Shown in pieces: positions 37,711-46,618 of a stretch of DNA of 64,000 bases. Both the position numbers and the translations under genes were made by a program. Position 1 is the first letter of the stretch; each line of letters starts with the position of its first letter. The notes beneath the pieces are model-generated. The model was not told the origin of the DNA and made no database searches. It saw only the letters and a program-made list of their open reading frames with translations. The stretch lies in assembly GCF_019457535.1 (NCBI RefSeq), contig NZ_CP080417.1:930001-994000 (forward strand), given 5' to 3'. The stretch is from Shewanella halotolerans. Lineage in GTDB: Bacteria > Pseudomonadota > Gammaproteobacteria > Enterobacterales > Shewanellaceae.

Positions 37711-38657
37711 TGCATGGACTACTGGAGGATGTAAAGTTAACACCTAAGCAGGCACTGGCTCTTATTGATAAGCTTATTGAGCGCGGGAAAGTGTTGCCCA
37801 ACCAGAGAGATAGTTTACTGATTGAGCGCCTTGAGCAACTTGGTATAGTGAAACGAGTGGGGAGTTACTGGCAGCTGTGTGAGCCCCAACGCGTTGAGAG
37901 TGTTCGTAACCAAATAACGCAATATACTTTGCAAAAAAACAGGCCTGGTATCTTACGAAAGATGCCCGTTGTACATCATAAAAGTGCTGCTGCCTGGCGA
38001 GGGCATAGCAAAAGTGGCCAAGGCGAGGCTCTTCAGAAAGGTCAACTGATAAGTACAGACGATGTAGTACGGGTCCGCACTCAGAAGACAGGGTTCGTAA
38101 TATACAGCGATAACGCCACGATTGATACTGACTTGGAGACTCTGCAAAGGACTGAAGTCAGCTTACCAGAACGGTTGTACAAAGACGCTCATGCGCACTG
38201 TGTCGCTGGGGTAAAGTTGGTTTTGACTGTCGAAAACTTGGGCACATTTGTTGACTTCCCCATGGTGGATGGACTCGTATTGGTGTACTCATCAGGGAAT
38301 AACTTTGCATCATCGGTTTGTTTTATCAAGCGCTTCTTGGAAGAGGTGACCTGGGCACACTTCCCTGACCTTGATCCCAATGGTCTGATCATATCAACGC
38401 AAATGGCAGATACCCTCAACAAACCTTGCAATGTTTGGATTCCACCTCATTGGGATAGGGTCCGAGCTCAGCCGCTGGTTTCTGGTAAAGGAAAAAAGGT
38501 ATGGGGGGAAGCCCCTGCCTGCCCTGAAATCGCAAGTTTGCAGGAAACAAGCCATTGGGTTGAGCAAGAGGTTCTCGTCTTAGATCAACGAAGCGTCAAA
38601 GCCGTCAGTGAGCTTGTTAGTGAGCCTAAGCTCCGGCTAATAACTCTTCAATACTAA
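37710..38657 (+). CDS. mksG: JetD/MksG TOPRIM nuclease subunit
   Basis: The protein has 315 residues. A short N-terminal helical/arm region (LTPKQALALIDKLIERGKVL) precedes a topoisomerase VI-like TOPRIM core. The metal-binding Glu is E175 in TVENLGTFVDFP, and the DxD pair is D220/D222 in PDLDPNG. The C-terminal QE in WVEQEVLVLDQ also matches the JetD/DUF2220 end. In Wadjet this subunit cuts circular plasmid DNA after loop extrusion. It is shorter than typical JetD, which I recall near 390 residues. Start ATG overlaps the mksB stop (TGATG). Confidence 0.83.
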   Translation: MHGLLEDVKLTPKQALALIDKLIERGKVLPNQRDSLLIERLEQLGIVKRVGSYWQLCEPQRVESVRNQITQYTLQKNRPGILRKMPVVHHKSAAAWRGHSKSGQGEALQKGQLISTDDVVRVRTQKTGFVIYSDNATIDTDLETLQRTEVSLPERLYKDAHAHCVAGVKLVLTVENLGTFVDFPMVDGLVLVYSSGNNFASSVCFIKRFLEEVTWAHFPDLDPNGLIISTQMADTLNKPCNVWIPPHWDRVRAQPLVSGKGKKVWGEAPACPEIASLQETSHWVEQEVLVLDQRSVKAVSELVSEPKLRLITLQY

Positions 38658-38846
38658 AGATTTTACGATTGACAGTTCAGGCGGCAGTTAATCAAACATT
38701 GTACTCGGCGAAGCTGATGTTCGCGCAGTGTGTCGACAAGTCCGCTACAGGGAAAGTCTCAATTCATTGCCTGGCGAACAATGCCTAGCTATGCCCATAA
38801 GAAGCAGTTATCTGACTAGTTTACTTCTTAAGAATAAGGATACTTA

Positions 38847-40157
38847 ATGAGTATTGAGAAGTTTAAAAGCGTGGAGGAACTGAAACAGTTCTTCGAAGAA
38901 GGAGGTAACCCTTGGTTTGATGCAGAGTTTTCTCCTCAGACCCAGAGTATCGTCGAAGCATTGGATGCAAAAGGAGCCTTTCTCAATAAGTGGTGGGTAA
39001 GGACCGCCATGGATTGGAAGTGTCCCGCCTGTAAAAGGGCTAAGCCCCAAATAGCCAAACTAGATAATCGCAGATATGCCTCCTGTAAACTGGAGGAGCA
39101 TCACGATCACATGAAGGATACGGTGCGCACGTTGTTCGAAGAAATATCTTCGAACAGAGAAGTCGTTGTTGCAACTGAGCTAGCTAAGCGGTTTGCAATC
39201 AGGACGTCCTTTGCAATTTCCGCTTACGATAACACGGTGATTTGCGCGGATTGTAATAAAGCAGACGGTATTGCAAAACGGATGGTCAAAACTCACAGTG
39301 ACTTTTCATTCTCTCCAGCAGAAATTGGGCGATTTGTAAAACCATCAGATAATCGAGAGCATGAAATTGACGCGGATATCGCCAAGGCAATTTGGAACGA
39401 GAATCTGGAAACGTTCAATAAGCGTATGCAGTTGGCAAAAGTTATAGCGGAGTTGGCTGCCAGCGATTCACATTGGTATCAACCCTCAGAACCAACGGCC
39501 AAGCAAGTCAATGATTCTGCCAATTACAAGTTTAACTTGCGTGGATTAAGAGACCTTCACGATGATCCTGAAAAGCTTCTTTACAATACAACGCCTTTCA
39601 AGGGAAACCACTCATCATGGAGATTGAATCCCAAGCCTTTCACAAGAACGAGACCAACTGATGGACAAATAGCACATTTATCTAACACCAGGGGGCGGTA
39701 CTGGAACAGGTACGACGACAGCTGGCAATGCCCATGTTGTGGTCGTTTAAAGCGGGAATGTCTTAAGCCGTCTAAAAATAACCCTTGGGTGTTTGAAGTA
39801 AAGGCCATTCTAGCTCACGATTCTGAGCATCAGTCTTTTGCTGAAGAAATTAAGGTGTGCAACGAATGTTTCAATGCTGCAAACCATCTTGGCCAGGAAG
39901 CAATAAAAGAAGCCAAAGAACAAGATGAGACGGTAGATGTATATTTTCCACATAGCTTGATACAACTGGAAGAGTTGAAGTCTGTTATAACGCCGAGATT
40001 ACACTCCTCACATATCATTGATAATGACTTGGCTGAAAATGTGGTTCGCAATGCCATCAGGCGCATTATTGATGAAGACTATAACCAATCCCCAAAGCAC
40101 AAGATGAAGCTGCAAGAACAGTTCAGTACAATGCTTTATGGTGGAAGTTGTGAATAG
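38847..40157 (+). CDS. Protein with two successive zinc/HNH-like modules
   Basis: This 436-residue protein belongs to no family that I can name. Module 1 has C59-x2-C62, then HHDH (85-88), then C133-x2-C136-N137 (VICADCNKADG), the spacing of a zinc-bound HNH nuclease. Module 2 has C295-x2-C298 (QCPCCGR), HDSEH (324-328) and C338-x2-C341 (VCNECFNAAN). It is a diverged repeat of the first, with the Asn displaced. An all-helical linker joins them. AAGGA precedes the ATG. It follows the JetD gene by 189 bases on the same strand and shares the island's AT-rich composition, so a defence role is likely but unproven. Confidence 0.7.
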   Translation: MSIEKFKSVEELKQFFEEGGNPWFDAEFSPQTQSIVEALDAKGAFLNKWWVRTAMDWKCPACKRAKPQIAKLDNRRYASCKLEEHHDHMKDTVRTLFEEISSNREVVVATELAKRFAIRTSFAISAYDNTVICADCNKADGIAKRMVKTHSDFSFSPAEIGRFVKPSDNREHEIDADIAKAIWNENLETFNKRMQLAKVIAELAASDSHWYQPSEPTAKQVNDSANYKFNLRGLRDLHDDPEKLLYNTTPFKGNHSSWRLNPKPFTRTRPTDGQIAHLSNTRGRYWNRYDDSWQCPCCGRLKRECLKPSKNNPWVFEVKAILAHDSEHQSFAEEIKVCNECFNAANHLGQEAIKEAKEQDETVDVYFPHSLIQLEELKSVITPRLHSSHIIDNDLAENVVRNAIRRIIDEDYNQSPKHKMKLQEQFSTMLYGGSCE

Positions 40158-40309
40158 TTCAGCCTTCGCTAGACACGAATGCAGCGACGCCACTGTCTAA
40201 TTTGATCAAATATTGTGAAGGTCCACTAGAACCGACTTTAAAAAATCAGTGATTTATATGGGGATTGCTAAAATTGACCTTCTTTTGAGAATTACATGAG
40301 GGGAATGAA

Positions 40310-41422
40310 ATGGATGTCAATGAAAGTAGATATATTCTCATCCAGAATCACGGTCTTCAAAACACCGATGATGTTTATACGTTTTATTACGATGAAACGA
40401 ATAACATCCGAAAACTATATTTGAAAGATACTGGCCTTAATGTTGGCATGACAGATAACTTCCTGCTCGCGGGAATACTGCATAAAGGGTTAAGTACGGA
40501 TAGTGATTATTCAGCTCTCTTTAAAAATCTGAATCTTCAAAAAAGTGCTCGTGAGTTAAAGCTCAAGCATATTGCTAAGGGTGATTTTTTGGATATGCTT
40601 AAATCTGATAAGCTTTTCATTATTTTAAGCTGGCTCATCGAAAACAAATTCTACATCCATTATTTTAATCTCAATATCATATACTGGTCTGTTATTGACA
40701 TCATTGATTCAATTATAGGGGAGCTGCATCATCCTTTTTATGTCATGAATCACATGTCAATTAAGAGCGATTTTTATGAGCTTGCTAATAGCAATTCTGA
40801 CGTATTTCTGAATGCTCTACATGAATTTAACTATCCAGATGTTCCAAAAGAAAAAGTTCATAATTTTTGCCGATGGCTTATCGATTTTACATGCATACAT
40901 AGTTGTATGTTGTCGAATTTTCGAGCGAATGTAATCGAAAATTTGGTTAAAGAATCTCTGAGAATCGAAGAACTACCGTTCATATCGGGATTTCATGGTC
41001 GAGAACTGATTGGCAGCTTTATGGTATTTTATTTAAGAAACTTGTATCTATTTAAAAACTCTATTCACATATTTGATGAAGAAAAATGCATTCAGGATGA
41101 CGTTAAAGATTTCTCCTTAACTGATAATGGCATTCCAATGCAGAATCATGAATTTGTTAAATCCCACAACTCAGAGGCTGTTCAACTATCTGATGTTATC
41201 ACAGGCTTTTTGGGTAAGTATTTCTCTTATTTAAAAGATGTAAGTGATGAGCAATTAGTACGTGATAAGGCTGGATTAACTAGCACCCAATTTAAGACGC
41301 TTTCTGCGTTAAAACACATTATTGATGTTTCAGACGATGTTAGCAGAGGATTTTTTAATGTAGTTAGCAGCGAGGGAGAGCAACGAAGAAATAACCATTT
41401 TCTACATGGTGTAAATTTGTAA
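40310..41422 (+). CDS. DUF3800-like protein
   Basis: The protein has 370 residues, AT-rich and lysine-rich. The N-terminal YTFYYDETNNIRKLYL resembles the DESGN strand of DUF3800, and the C-terminal EAVQLSDVITGFLGKYF resembles its QLADLIAG block. These acidic positions suggest an RNase H-like fold, with D at about residue 28 and in LSD. DUF3800 genes are frequent in defence islands, but their job is unknown. GAGGGG precedes the ATG. It follows the double-HNH gene by 152 bases, so they could form one unit. Confidence 0.6.
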   Translation: MDVNESRYILIQNHGLQNTDDVYTFYYDETNNIRKLYLKDTGLNVGMTDNFLLAGILHKGLSTDSDYSALFKNLNLQKSARELKLKHIAKGDFLDMLKSDKLFIILSWLIENKFYIHYFNLNIIYWSVIDIIDSIIGELHHPFYVMNHMSIKSDFYELANSNSDVFLNALHEFNYPDVPKEKVHNFCRWLIDFTCIHSCMLSNFRANVIENLVKESLRIEELPFISGFHGRELIGSFMVFYLRNLYLFKNSIHIFDEEKCIQDDVKDFSLTDNGIPMQNHEFVKSHNSEAVQLSDVITGFLGKYFSYLKDVSDEQLVRDKAGLTSTQFKTLSALKHIIDVSDDVSRGFFNVVSSEGEQRRNNHFLHGVNL

Positions 41423-41538
41423 GGGTTAAAGTCTGCTTTTGGAACAAAACCGAGTGTTAGGTTTGGTTTAGCTTTAAAATGAAAGTGTCAGATAGAGTTG
41501 TGAGCCCAGAACAATTTGAACAACCTCATTTTGAGGCA

Positions 41539-42264
41539 TTAGGGTGTCAATGAAATACGGGCCATTCCACACCTCTGTGCAACCTGATAGATGATGGCGT
41601 CCATCTCTTGCTGGCTGAATGTTTGCCCGTAGTCTTTATGGCCGTTCACCTTGGGTAAGGTTTTCACTAACTGCTTGTGATTCAAGATGGGGAAAGGCGG
41701 CCTGGATTGATTGGTGACGTACCAGCCGGGAAATACGAGTACAGGCATGGCATTGACCGAGACTCCGCTTGCCTTGGTGAGCCAGCTGCCGACCCATTTC
41801 GCTTGTCTGGAGGCCTGTTCTATCGGCTTGGTTTCCTGCCAAGAGGGGAAGCATAAGTGATTGTCTTTGTAGAAGACTTCATGAGCCTTACCGCCGTTCT
41901 TCTTATCTTTGGTACGCTTGTGGCGGCCTTTGGTTTCTATGGCAAATACACCATTTTTGCCTATGGCGAGGTGGTCGATATTAAAGCCCTCTGCCTGCAC
42001 GTCGTGGAAGACCTGATAACCCAGCGCCTGTAATCCGATAAGCTCGTTGGCTGTCGCTATTTCGGCGGTATGACCCAGACGCAGCTTTGTCAGTTGCGTG
42101 AAGGCTTTCCAGGTTTTGTAGCCGCTATAAATCAGGCCTATGACTATGGTAAAGATGAATAACCAAGGAACATCCTCTTGAATGATATGAGCCCTGAGGC
42201 TGTCGATGGCGAAAGGAAAGGCAACAACCATGACGGCAATAACTAAGGCGCCGATGACATCCAT
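41539..42264 (-). CDS. NERD-domain membrane nuclease-like protein
   Basis: The protein has 241 residues. Two N-terminal hydrophobic segments (ALVIAVMVVAFPFAIDSL and WLFIFTIVIGLIYSGY) precede a NERD domain with FNIDHLAIGKNGVFAIETKG. Its D...ExK set is the nuclease core of the restriction-like fold. QKxP-type repeats are absent. Its composition is closer to the core genome. It directly follows a small membrane protein gene (TAG then ATG), forming a two-gene operon. The biological role is unknown. Confidence 0.8.
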   Translation of the reverse strand: MDVIGALVIAVMVVAFPFAIDSLRAHIIQEDVPWLFIFTIVIGLIYSGYKTWKAFTQLTKLRLGHTAEIATANELIGLQALGYQVFHDVQAEGFNIDHLAIGKNGVFAIETKGRHKRTKDKKNGGKAHEVFYKDNHLCFPSWQETKPIEQASRQAKWVGSWLTKASGVSVNAMPVLVFPGWYVTNQSRPPFPILNHKQLVKTLPKVNGHKDYGQTFSQQEMDAIIYQVAQRCGMARISLTP

Positions 42265-42447
42265 CTACAGATCTTGAATCTGTTGCTGTAAGCCGTAGGC
42301 GGGAATACGGATAAGTTGGTCGCGATCGACGGGTAAATCTAGGGTGAGGTCACGCCGTTTTAGAATTAGCCAAGCGACACTCATCACGACAAACATACCC
42401 GATAACAAGACGGCTATTGATATGAGATTGGCTGCCAACTCTGTCAT
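42265..42447 (-). CDS. Small single-pass membrane protein
   Basis: A 60-residue protein with one helix (LISIAVLLSGMFVVMSVAWLIL) followed by a charged tail. AAGGATGAAC precedes the ATG at 42447, which is better spaced than the ATG at 42453. It is translated just before the NERD gene and may be its membrane partner. I recognise no family. Confidence 0.5.
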   Translation of the reverse strand: MTELAANLISIAVLLSGMFVVMSVAWLILKRRDLTLDLPVDRDQLIRIPAYGLQQQIQDL

Positions 42448-42795
42448 GTTCATCCTTGAAGCAAATGAGAGGGTATATCAGTGGTTAGAGATATAAACCC
42501 ATGAATATGCGCATAATATACGCTCAATGTGTCTAAAAAGTAACTGGTAATTGGTCTAATTGTGACGTGTTTTTCGATCTTGCTGGTTGCGGCCTCTCCG
42601 GTGGGGCGGTCTATCGCCTATCCCTTAAGCGCTAGCCGCTAAGTCATTAAGGGTCTAATGCTCATGGCAGTATGTTCACAATGTTATAACAAAGCTTACC
42701 TAATTTGAGGTAGGTCAATATTAGATAAACTGCATTGGTTAAAATTTAACCGTTAGCTGTCGCCTTTCCACAGCTTAAAATCAATGGGGGCAAAT
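42448..42795. other. Divergent promoter region of the multihaem cytochrome
   Basis: About 350 bases between divergent genes. A perfect palindrome GGTTAAA-A-TTTAACC (42737-42751) lies about 45 bases before the cytochrome start. TACCT-AATTTG-AGGTA (near 42697-42712) is a second inverted repeat. Only a half CRP-like TGTGA was seen (near 42562). No ORF was found. Confidence 0.4.
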
Positions 42796-45210
42796 ATGAT
42801 GTTCAATAAACTCTCCTTTATCGCGCTTGGCGCGAGCTTGCTCATCGCCCAATGTTTTGCGGCAGATGTGGTGCCTACCGAAGTGCAGATGCCTGGGACT
42901 CAGCAGGGGCAAGCAGGCAATTTCGAGTCACCGGACAAGTGTGATAACTGCCACTCTGGCTATAACAAAACCAATCCTGAGTATGAGCCTGCTACAGGCT
43001 GGCGAGGTAGTGCCATGGCCAATGCCAGTCGCGATCCGATCTTCTGGGCGACCATGGCGGTGGCAGAGCAAGATTTTGATGGTGCAGGGGATTTTTGTAT
43101 CCGCTGTCACAGCACCAAAGGCTGGTATGAGGGGCACTCAACCCCAACCGATGGTTCGGGAATTCCTGCGATGGACGATAATGGCGTGGATTGTGATACC
43201 TGCCATGTGATGACCAACACCGACAATTCCGATCCTGTGCTGCAAGGTGCTATGACTGCCCCCTTTATTGCTAACTGTAGTGACAAAGCATTAGCGCCGT
43301 CGGGCACATGCCAAAATGCCGAAGAAGGCTTTTACGGCAGCGGTATCTTGTCACTCTGGAGCGCCAGCAGCGCCAAGTTAGGCCCTTATGTCGATGCCGA
43401 TGCCCGTCATCAGTTTATGCAGTCTAAGTTTCATCGCCATGTGGACTTTTGTGGCTCCTGTCATGACGTGTCCAACCCTGTGGTGGGCGATTTAGCTCCG
43501 GGTAATGGTACGCAGCCCGGAGCGCCGCAGGTGATCTCCTCTCAAGACGCGAGTGGCTCCCCAAATGTGGGCGGCTCTGTGGTTGATAAGGCAGCGTTTA
43601 ATAATCCTCCTTATGCTTATGGCGTGGTTGAACGCACTTTTAGCGAGTATAAGGCCAGTGCATTTCCCACCACACAGGTGGCTGATTTTCTGTCTCTGCC
43701 TGAAAACTTACGTCATCCAGGCGGCGCGATTGAGCAGACCTATCAGGCTGCACTATTAGCGGGAACCGGCGGTAATTATGCCGATGGTGATATTCGTTAT
43801 TTCAGCTGTCAAAGCTGTCACATGCGGCCAGTGCAAAGCGCCGGTGCTAATAAGCGCGGTGTCCAAGTGCGTAAAGATCTGCCACAACATGATTTTACCG
43901 GCGGTAACAGCTGGATTGGCGATGTCATCAAATATCAGGACAGTCGCTCGCAGTTAAGGCTGGGTGATGGGCTGACCACGGCGCAGTTGTCGGCTATCGA
44001 TCTGGCGACCGACAGGGCGAAGCAGCATCTGCAACAGGCGGCCAACTTGAGTGTGGCGGGTAACCTGCTCACTGTGGTGAATCTCACCGGACATAAGCTG
44101 ATCTCAGGTTATCCAGAAGGTCGGCGTATGTGGCTCAACATCAAGTGGTATGACGGCGATGAGCAATTGTTACGTGAAGATGGCGCTTATGGGCCAATAG
44201 GTGTGACGCTTGCCAACCCTGCCGGTGGCGCAGCTGTTGAAGTGGAATCGATAGTGGATTTAACTGGTGCCAATACCCGTATCTATTCGGCGCATTATGG
44301 GATCACTCAAGCCTGGGCTGAGCGGTTAGTGTCCTTAGGTGTCAGCGGTGATTTAGCGCTAGCCTATGACCGTTTTAGTGGTGAGGTGGTAACGACTCTG
44401 GCGGATTTAGCCGCTGGCAGTGCCGACAGTGTGGCGGACAGTTTTCACTTTGCGTTAAACAATCATGTGGTGGCCGACAATCGGATTCCTCCCTATGGCA
44501 TGAGCTTCGATGAGGCGAAAAGGCGCAATGCGTTGCCTGTACCCGCCAATCAATTTGGCGCTCCCGGTGTTGGCGGTGTGTATGACCATTATGATCGGCT
44601 GACTCTTAATCCTCCGGCTGGTGCCGTTTATGCCACTATCGACCTGTTTTACCAAGGCACCAGTTGGGAGTACATACAGTTCCTTTACTTGGCCAATAAT
44701 CGCCAGAGCGCATTTCTTGGCGCCGAAGGCGATAACATGCTGGAAGCTTGGCTCAATACGGGGATGGCTAAGCCGCAGTTGATGGCGTCAACTACGTGGG
44801 GCTCACCACCTGTGACTGATGATACCTTGGGGGTGAGCAGTATCAGCACTGGGTATTTACAGCAAAGTGGTAAAGGTAAATCTCAGACAACCACTTATAT
44901 CGTTTCAAGCACTATGACAGTCGGCGATGAGGTGGTCATTCGAGCCTTGGTGCAGGAAGCCAATGGCGAGCTAGAGGAAGGTGCCCTAGTCAGTATGAAT
45001 GTGATCAATACTACGACGCTGGAAAGTTTTACACTTGTTAGCGGGGCCAGTGATAGTAATGGCGTTGCTGAGGTTCGCTGGAAAACATCTGCGCCCAACA
45101 GAAAAGGCAATGGTGGTACGACGCCAGGCACCTATAACATTAGCGTCACCGATGTCAGCGGCAGTTGGGATGGTGTGCCGACCAGTAGCAGTTTCAACTT
45201 AGTGAATTAA
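42796..45210 (+). CDS. Secreted five-haem cytochrome c with C-terminal Ig-like domain
   Basis: The protein has 804 residues with a signal peptide (FIALGASLLIAQCFA). Five CxxCH haem sites are CDNCH (about 48), CIRCH (101), CDTCH (133), CGSCH (218) and CQSCH (338). A long middle domain without haems follows, then a C-terminal Ig/Big-like beta domain (about residues 700-804, with VGDEVVIRALVQEANGELEEGA and SDSNGVAEVRW). It probably takes part in periplasmic or surface electron transfer. Its partner is not evident. The stop codon lies immediately before the target duplication of the IS element. Confidence 0.83.
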   Translation: MMFNKLSFIALGASLLIAQCFAADVVPTEVQMPGTQQGQAGNFESPDKCDNCHSGYNKTNPEYEPATGWRGSAMANASRDPIFWATMAVAEQDFDGAGDFCIRCHSTKGWYEGHSTPTDGSGIPAMDDNGVDCDTCHVMTNTDNSDPVLQGAMTAPFIANCSDKALAPSGTCQNAEEGFYGSGILSLWSASSAKLGPYVDADARHQFMQSKFHRHVDFCGSCHDVSNPVVGDLAPGNGTQPGAPQVISSQDASGSPNVGGSVVDKAAFNNPPYAYGVVERTFSEYKASAFPTTQVADFLSLPENLRHPGGAIEQTYQAALLAGTGGNYADGDIRYFSCQSCHMRPVQSAGANKRGVQVRKDLPQHDFTGGNSWIGDVIKYQDSRSQLRLGDGLTTAQLSAIDLATDRAKQHLQQAANLSVAGNLLTVVNLTGHKLISGYPEGRRMWLNIKWYDGDEQLLREDGAYGPIGVTLANPAGGAAVEVESIVDLTGANTRIYSAHYGITQAWAERLVSLGVSGDLALAYDRFSGEVVTTLADLAAGSADSVADSFHFALNNHVVADNRIPPYGMSFDEAKRRNALPVPANQFGAPGVGGVYDHYDRLTLNPPAGAVYATIDLFYQGTSWEYIQFLYLANNRQSAFLGAEGDNMLEAWLNTGMAKPQLMASTTWGSPPVTDDTLGVSSISTGYLQQSGKGKSQTTTYIVSSTMTVGDEVVIRALVQEANGELEEGALVSMNVINTTTLESFTLVSGASDSNGVAEVRWKTSAPNRKGNGGTTPGTYNISVTDVSGSWDGVPTSSSFNLVN

Positions 45211-45219
45211 CACTAGGGT
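45211..45219. repeat. Target-site duplication, left copy
   Basis: CACTAGGGT, identical to 46538-46546, starts right after the cytochrome stop codon. Nine bases is the length made by IS10-group elements. Confidence 0.9.
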
Positions 45220-46537
45220 CTAGGGAATCCCCAGATAATTCCCTTTTTATTCAATTCAGTAGACACGCATGGTGTTGATTGATCTAATTGATTTCGCCAA
45301 AAAACTACCAGATCCAACACCATGCGTGATGTCCATATCTTACACGATTTACTCAAAAAGCAATGCCCGCAAATACATCAAAAACGGCTTAATTCTCTGA
45401 TGGTTGCTACAGAAGCGTTACTTGATGGCAATCAGTTGTCACTCACTCAGCTTGGTCGCAATATCTCTGGTGCGGTGGCGCCAAAGCACAACATCAAACG
45501 GATAGACAGGCTACTCGGCAACCCGCATCTACACTCTGATAAATTCGCTATTTATCAATGGCATGCCAAGTTACTCTGTGTTGCTAATCCCATGCCGGTA
45601 ATCCTCATTGATTGGTCTGATGTCCGTGAACAATTGCGGATGATGACATTGCGAGCCTCTGTCAGTGTGCAAGGGCGCTCGGTTACCCTGTATGAGCGTA
45701 CTTTCAAGCTTGCCGACTACAATGCTCCACGCAGTCATAACGCCTTCTTGGCGGAGTTGGCACAGGTGCTGCCGTCCCATGTGTGTCCACTGATTGTCAC
45801 CGATGCGGGTTACCGCAATACCTGGTTTCGGGAGGTGGAACGATATGGTTGGTTTTGGCTTGGCCGTGTCCGTGGGGATGTCGGCTTTCTCCAGGCCAAT
45901 CATGCCCAATGGCAGTCGAATAAGTCGCTTTATCCCTCCGCCACGGCGAAAGCCCGGCATATTGGTTACGTAAAACTGGGACGAAAATCGCCTATGCGCT
46001 GTCATTTACATCTGTACAAGGCTGCGCCGAAATATCGAGCCGACAAGCGGTCATCCAAAGCAGGACGCAATCATACGGCACAACAAAGTTACCGTCTTGG
46101 CAGTAAAGAGCCTTGGTTACTGGCAACCAACTTGCCTACGGAGGCGTTCTCGTCAACGCAGGTGGTCAAACTTTATGCCAGACGGATGCAGATAGAAGAA
46201 ACCTTTCGCGACCTCAAAAGTCCCCAATACGGCATGGGACTCAGACAAAGCCGCAGTCGTTGTCCACGCCGTTATGATGTGTTGTTGCTGATAGCTTTGT
46301 TGGCAGAAATCCTGCTTTGGTGCATCGGTCTGGCAGCCAGGCATCTGGGATGGCAGCGGAGGTTTCAAGCCAATACGATACGTGACAGAAACGTGCTATC
46401 TGTGCTCCGGCTCGGCAAAGAAGTGAGACGACGTCCGGAATACTCAATCAAAGAATCGCATTTTCGCTGGGCTTGGGGTGAATTTCTTAAACTGGTTAAC
46501 ACCTCTGGGAGGCCCGAATTATGAGGGGATCCTCCAG
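45220..46537 (+). mobile_element. Complete IS4-family (IS10-group) insertion sequence
   Basis: The 1318-bp element is bounded by imperfect inverted ends (left CTAGGGAATCCCCAG...ATAATTC, right ...GAATTATGAGGGGATCCTCCAG) that resemble IS10 ends. It is flanked by the 9-bp duplication CACTAGGGT. It carries one intact transposase gene and looks recently inserted, because the duplications are identical. Confidence 0.92.
45322..46524 (+). CDS. IS4-family transposase
   Basis: This DDE transposase has 400 residues. First Asp is in ILIDWSD, second in LIVTDAGYRNTWF, and the Y-x2-R-x3-E-x6-K signature is complete in YARRMQIEETFRDLK. The last two features define the IS4 family. It is uninterrupted, so it could be active. 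Confidence 0.95.
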   Translation: MRDVHILHDLLKKQCPQIHQKRLNSLMVATEALLDGNQLSLTQLGRNISGAVAPKHNIKRIDRLLGNPHLHSDKFAIYQWHAKLLCVANPMPVILIDWSDVREQLRMMTLRASVSVQGRSVTLYERTFKLADYNAPRSHNAFLAELAQVLPSHVCPLIVTDAGYRNTWFREVERYGWFWLGRVRGDVGFLQANHAQWQSNKSLYPSATAKARHIGYVKLGRKSPMRCHLHLYKAAPKYRADKRSSKAGRNHTAQQSYRLGSKEPWLLATNLPTEAFSSTQVVKLYARRMQIEETFRDLKSPQYGMGLRQSRSRCPRRYDVLLLIALLAEILLWCIGLAARHLGWQRRFQANTIRDRNVLSVLRLGKEVRRRPEYSIKESHFRWAWGEFLKLVNTSGRPEL

Positions 46538-46546
46538 CACTAGGGT
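46538..46546. repeat. Target-site duplication, right copy
   Basis: CACTAGGGT, identical to the left copy at 45211-45219. Confidence 0.9.
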
Positions 46547-46561
46547 TTATAAATGGTTTCG

Positions 46562-46577
46562 GGCACCGAAAGGTGCC
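46562..46577 (+). terminator. Weak hairpin, likely the original cytochrome terminator
   Basis: GGCACC-GAAA-GGTGCC is followed by TGATTTCTTG. Before the IS arrived it lay about 25 bases after the cytochrome stop codon. Just beyond, GATTTTGGGACT is repeated. Confidence 0.5.
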
Positions 46578-46618
46578 TGATTTCTTGATTGATTTTGGGA
46601 CTGATTTTGGGACTGATT

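Noticed and set aside
41456..41462. GTTAGGT as an attC core site after the DUF3800-like gene
   Set aside because: It fits GTTRRRY, but there is no paired left end or stem.
27041..41530. Att-site direct repeats bounding the whole accessory region
   Set aside because: No matching repeats were found at its two edges, and there is no tRNA or integrase gene, so a single integrated element cannot be claimed.
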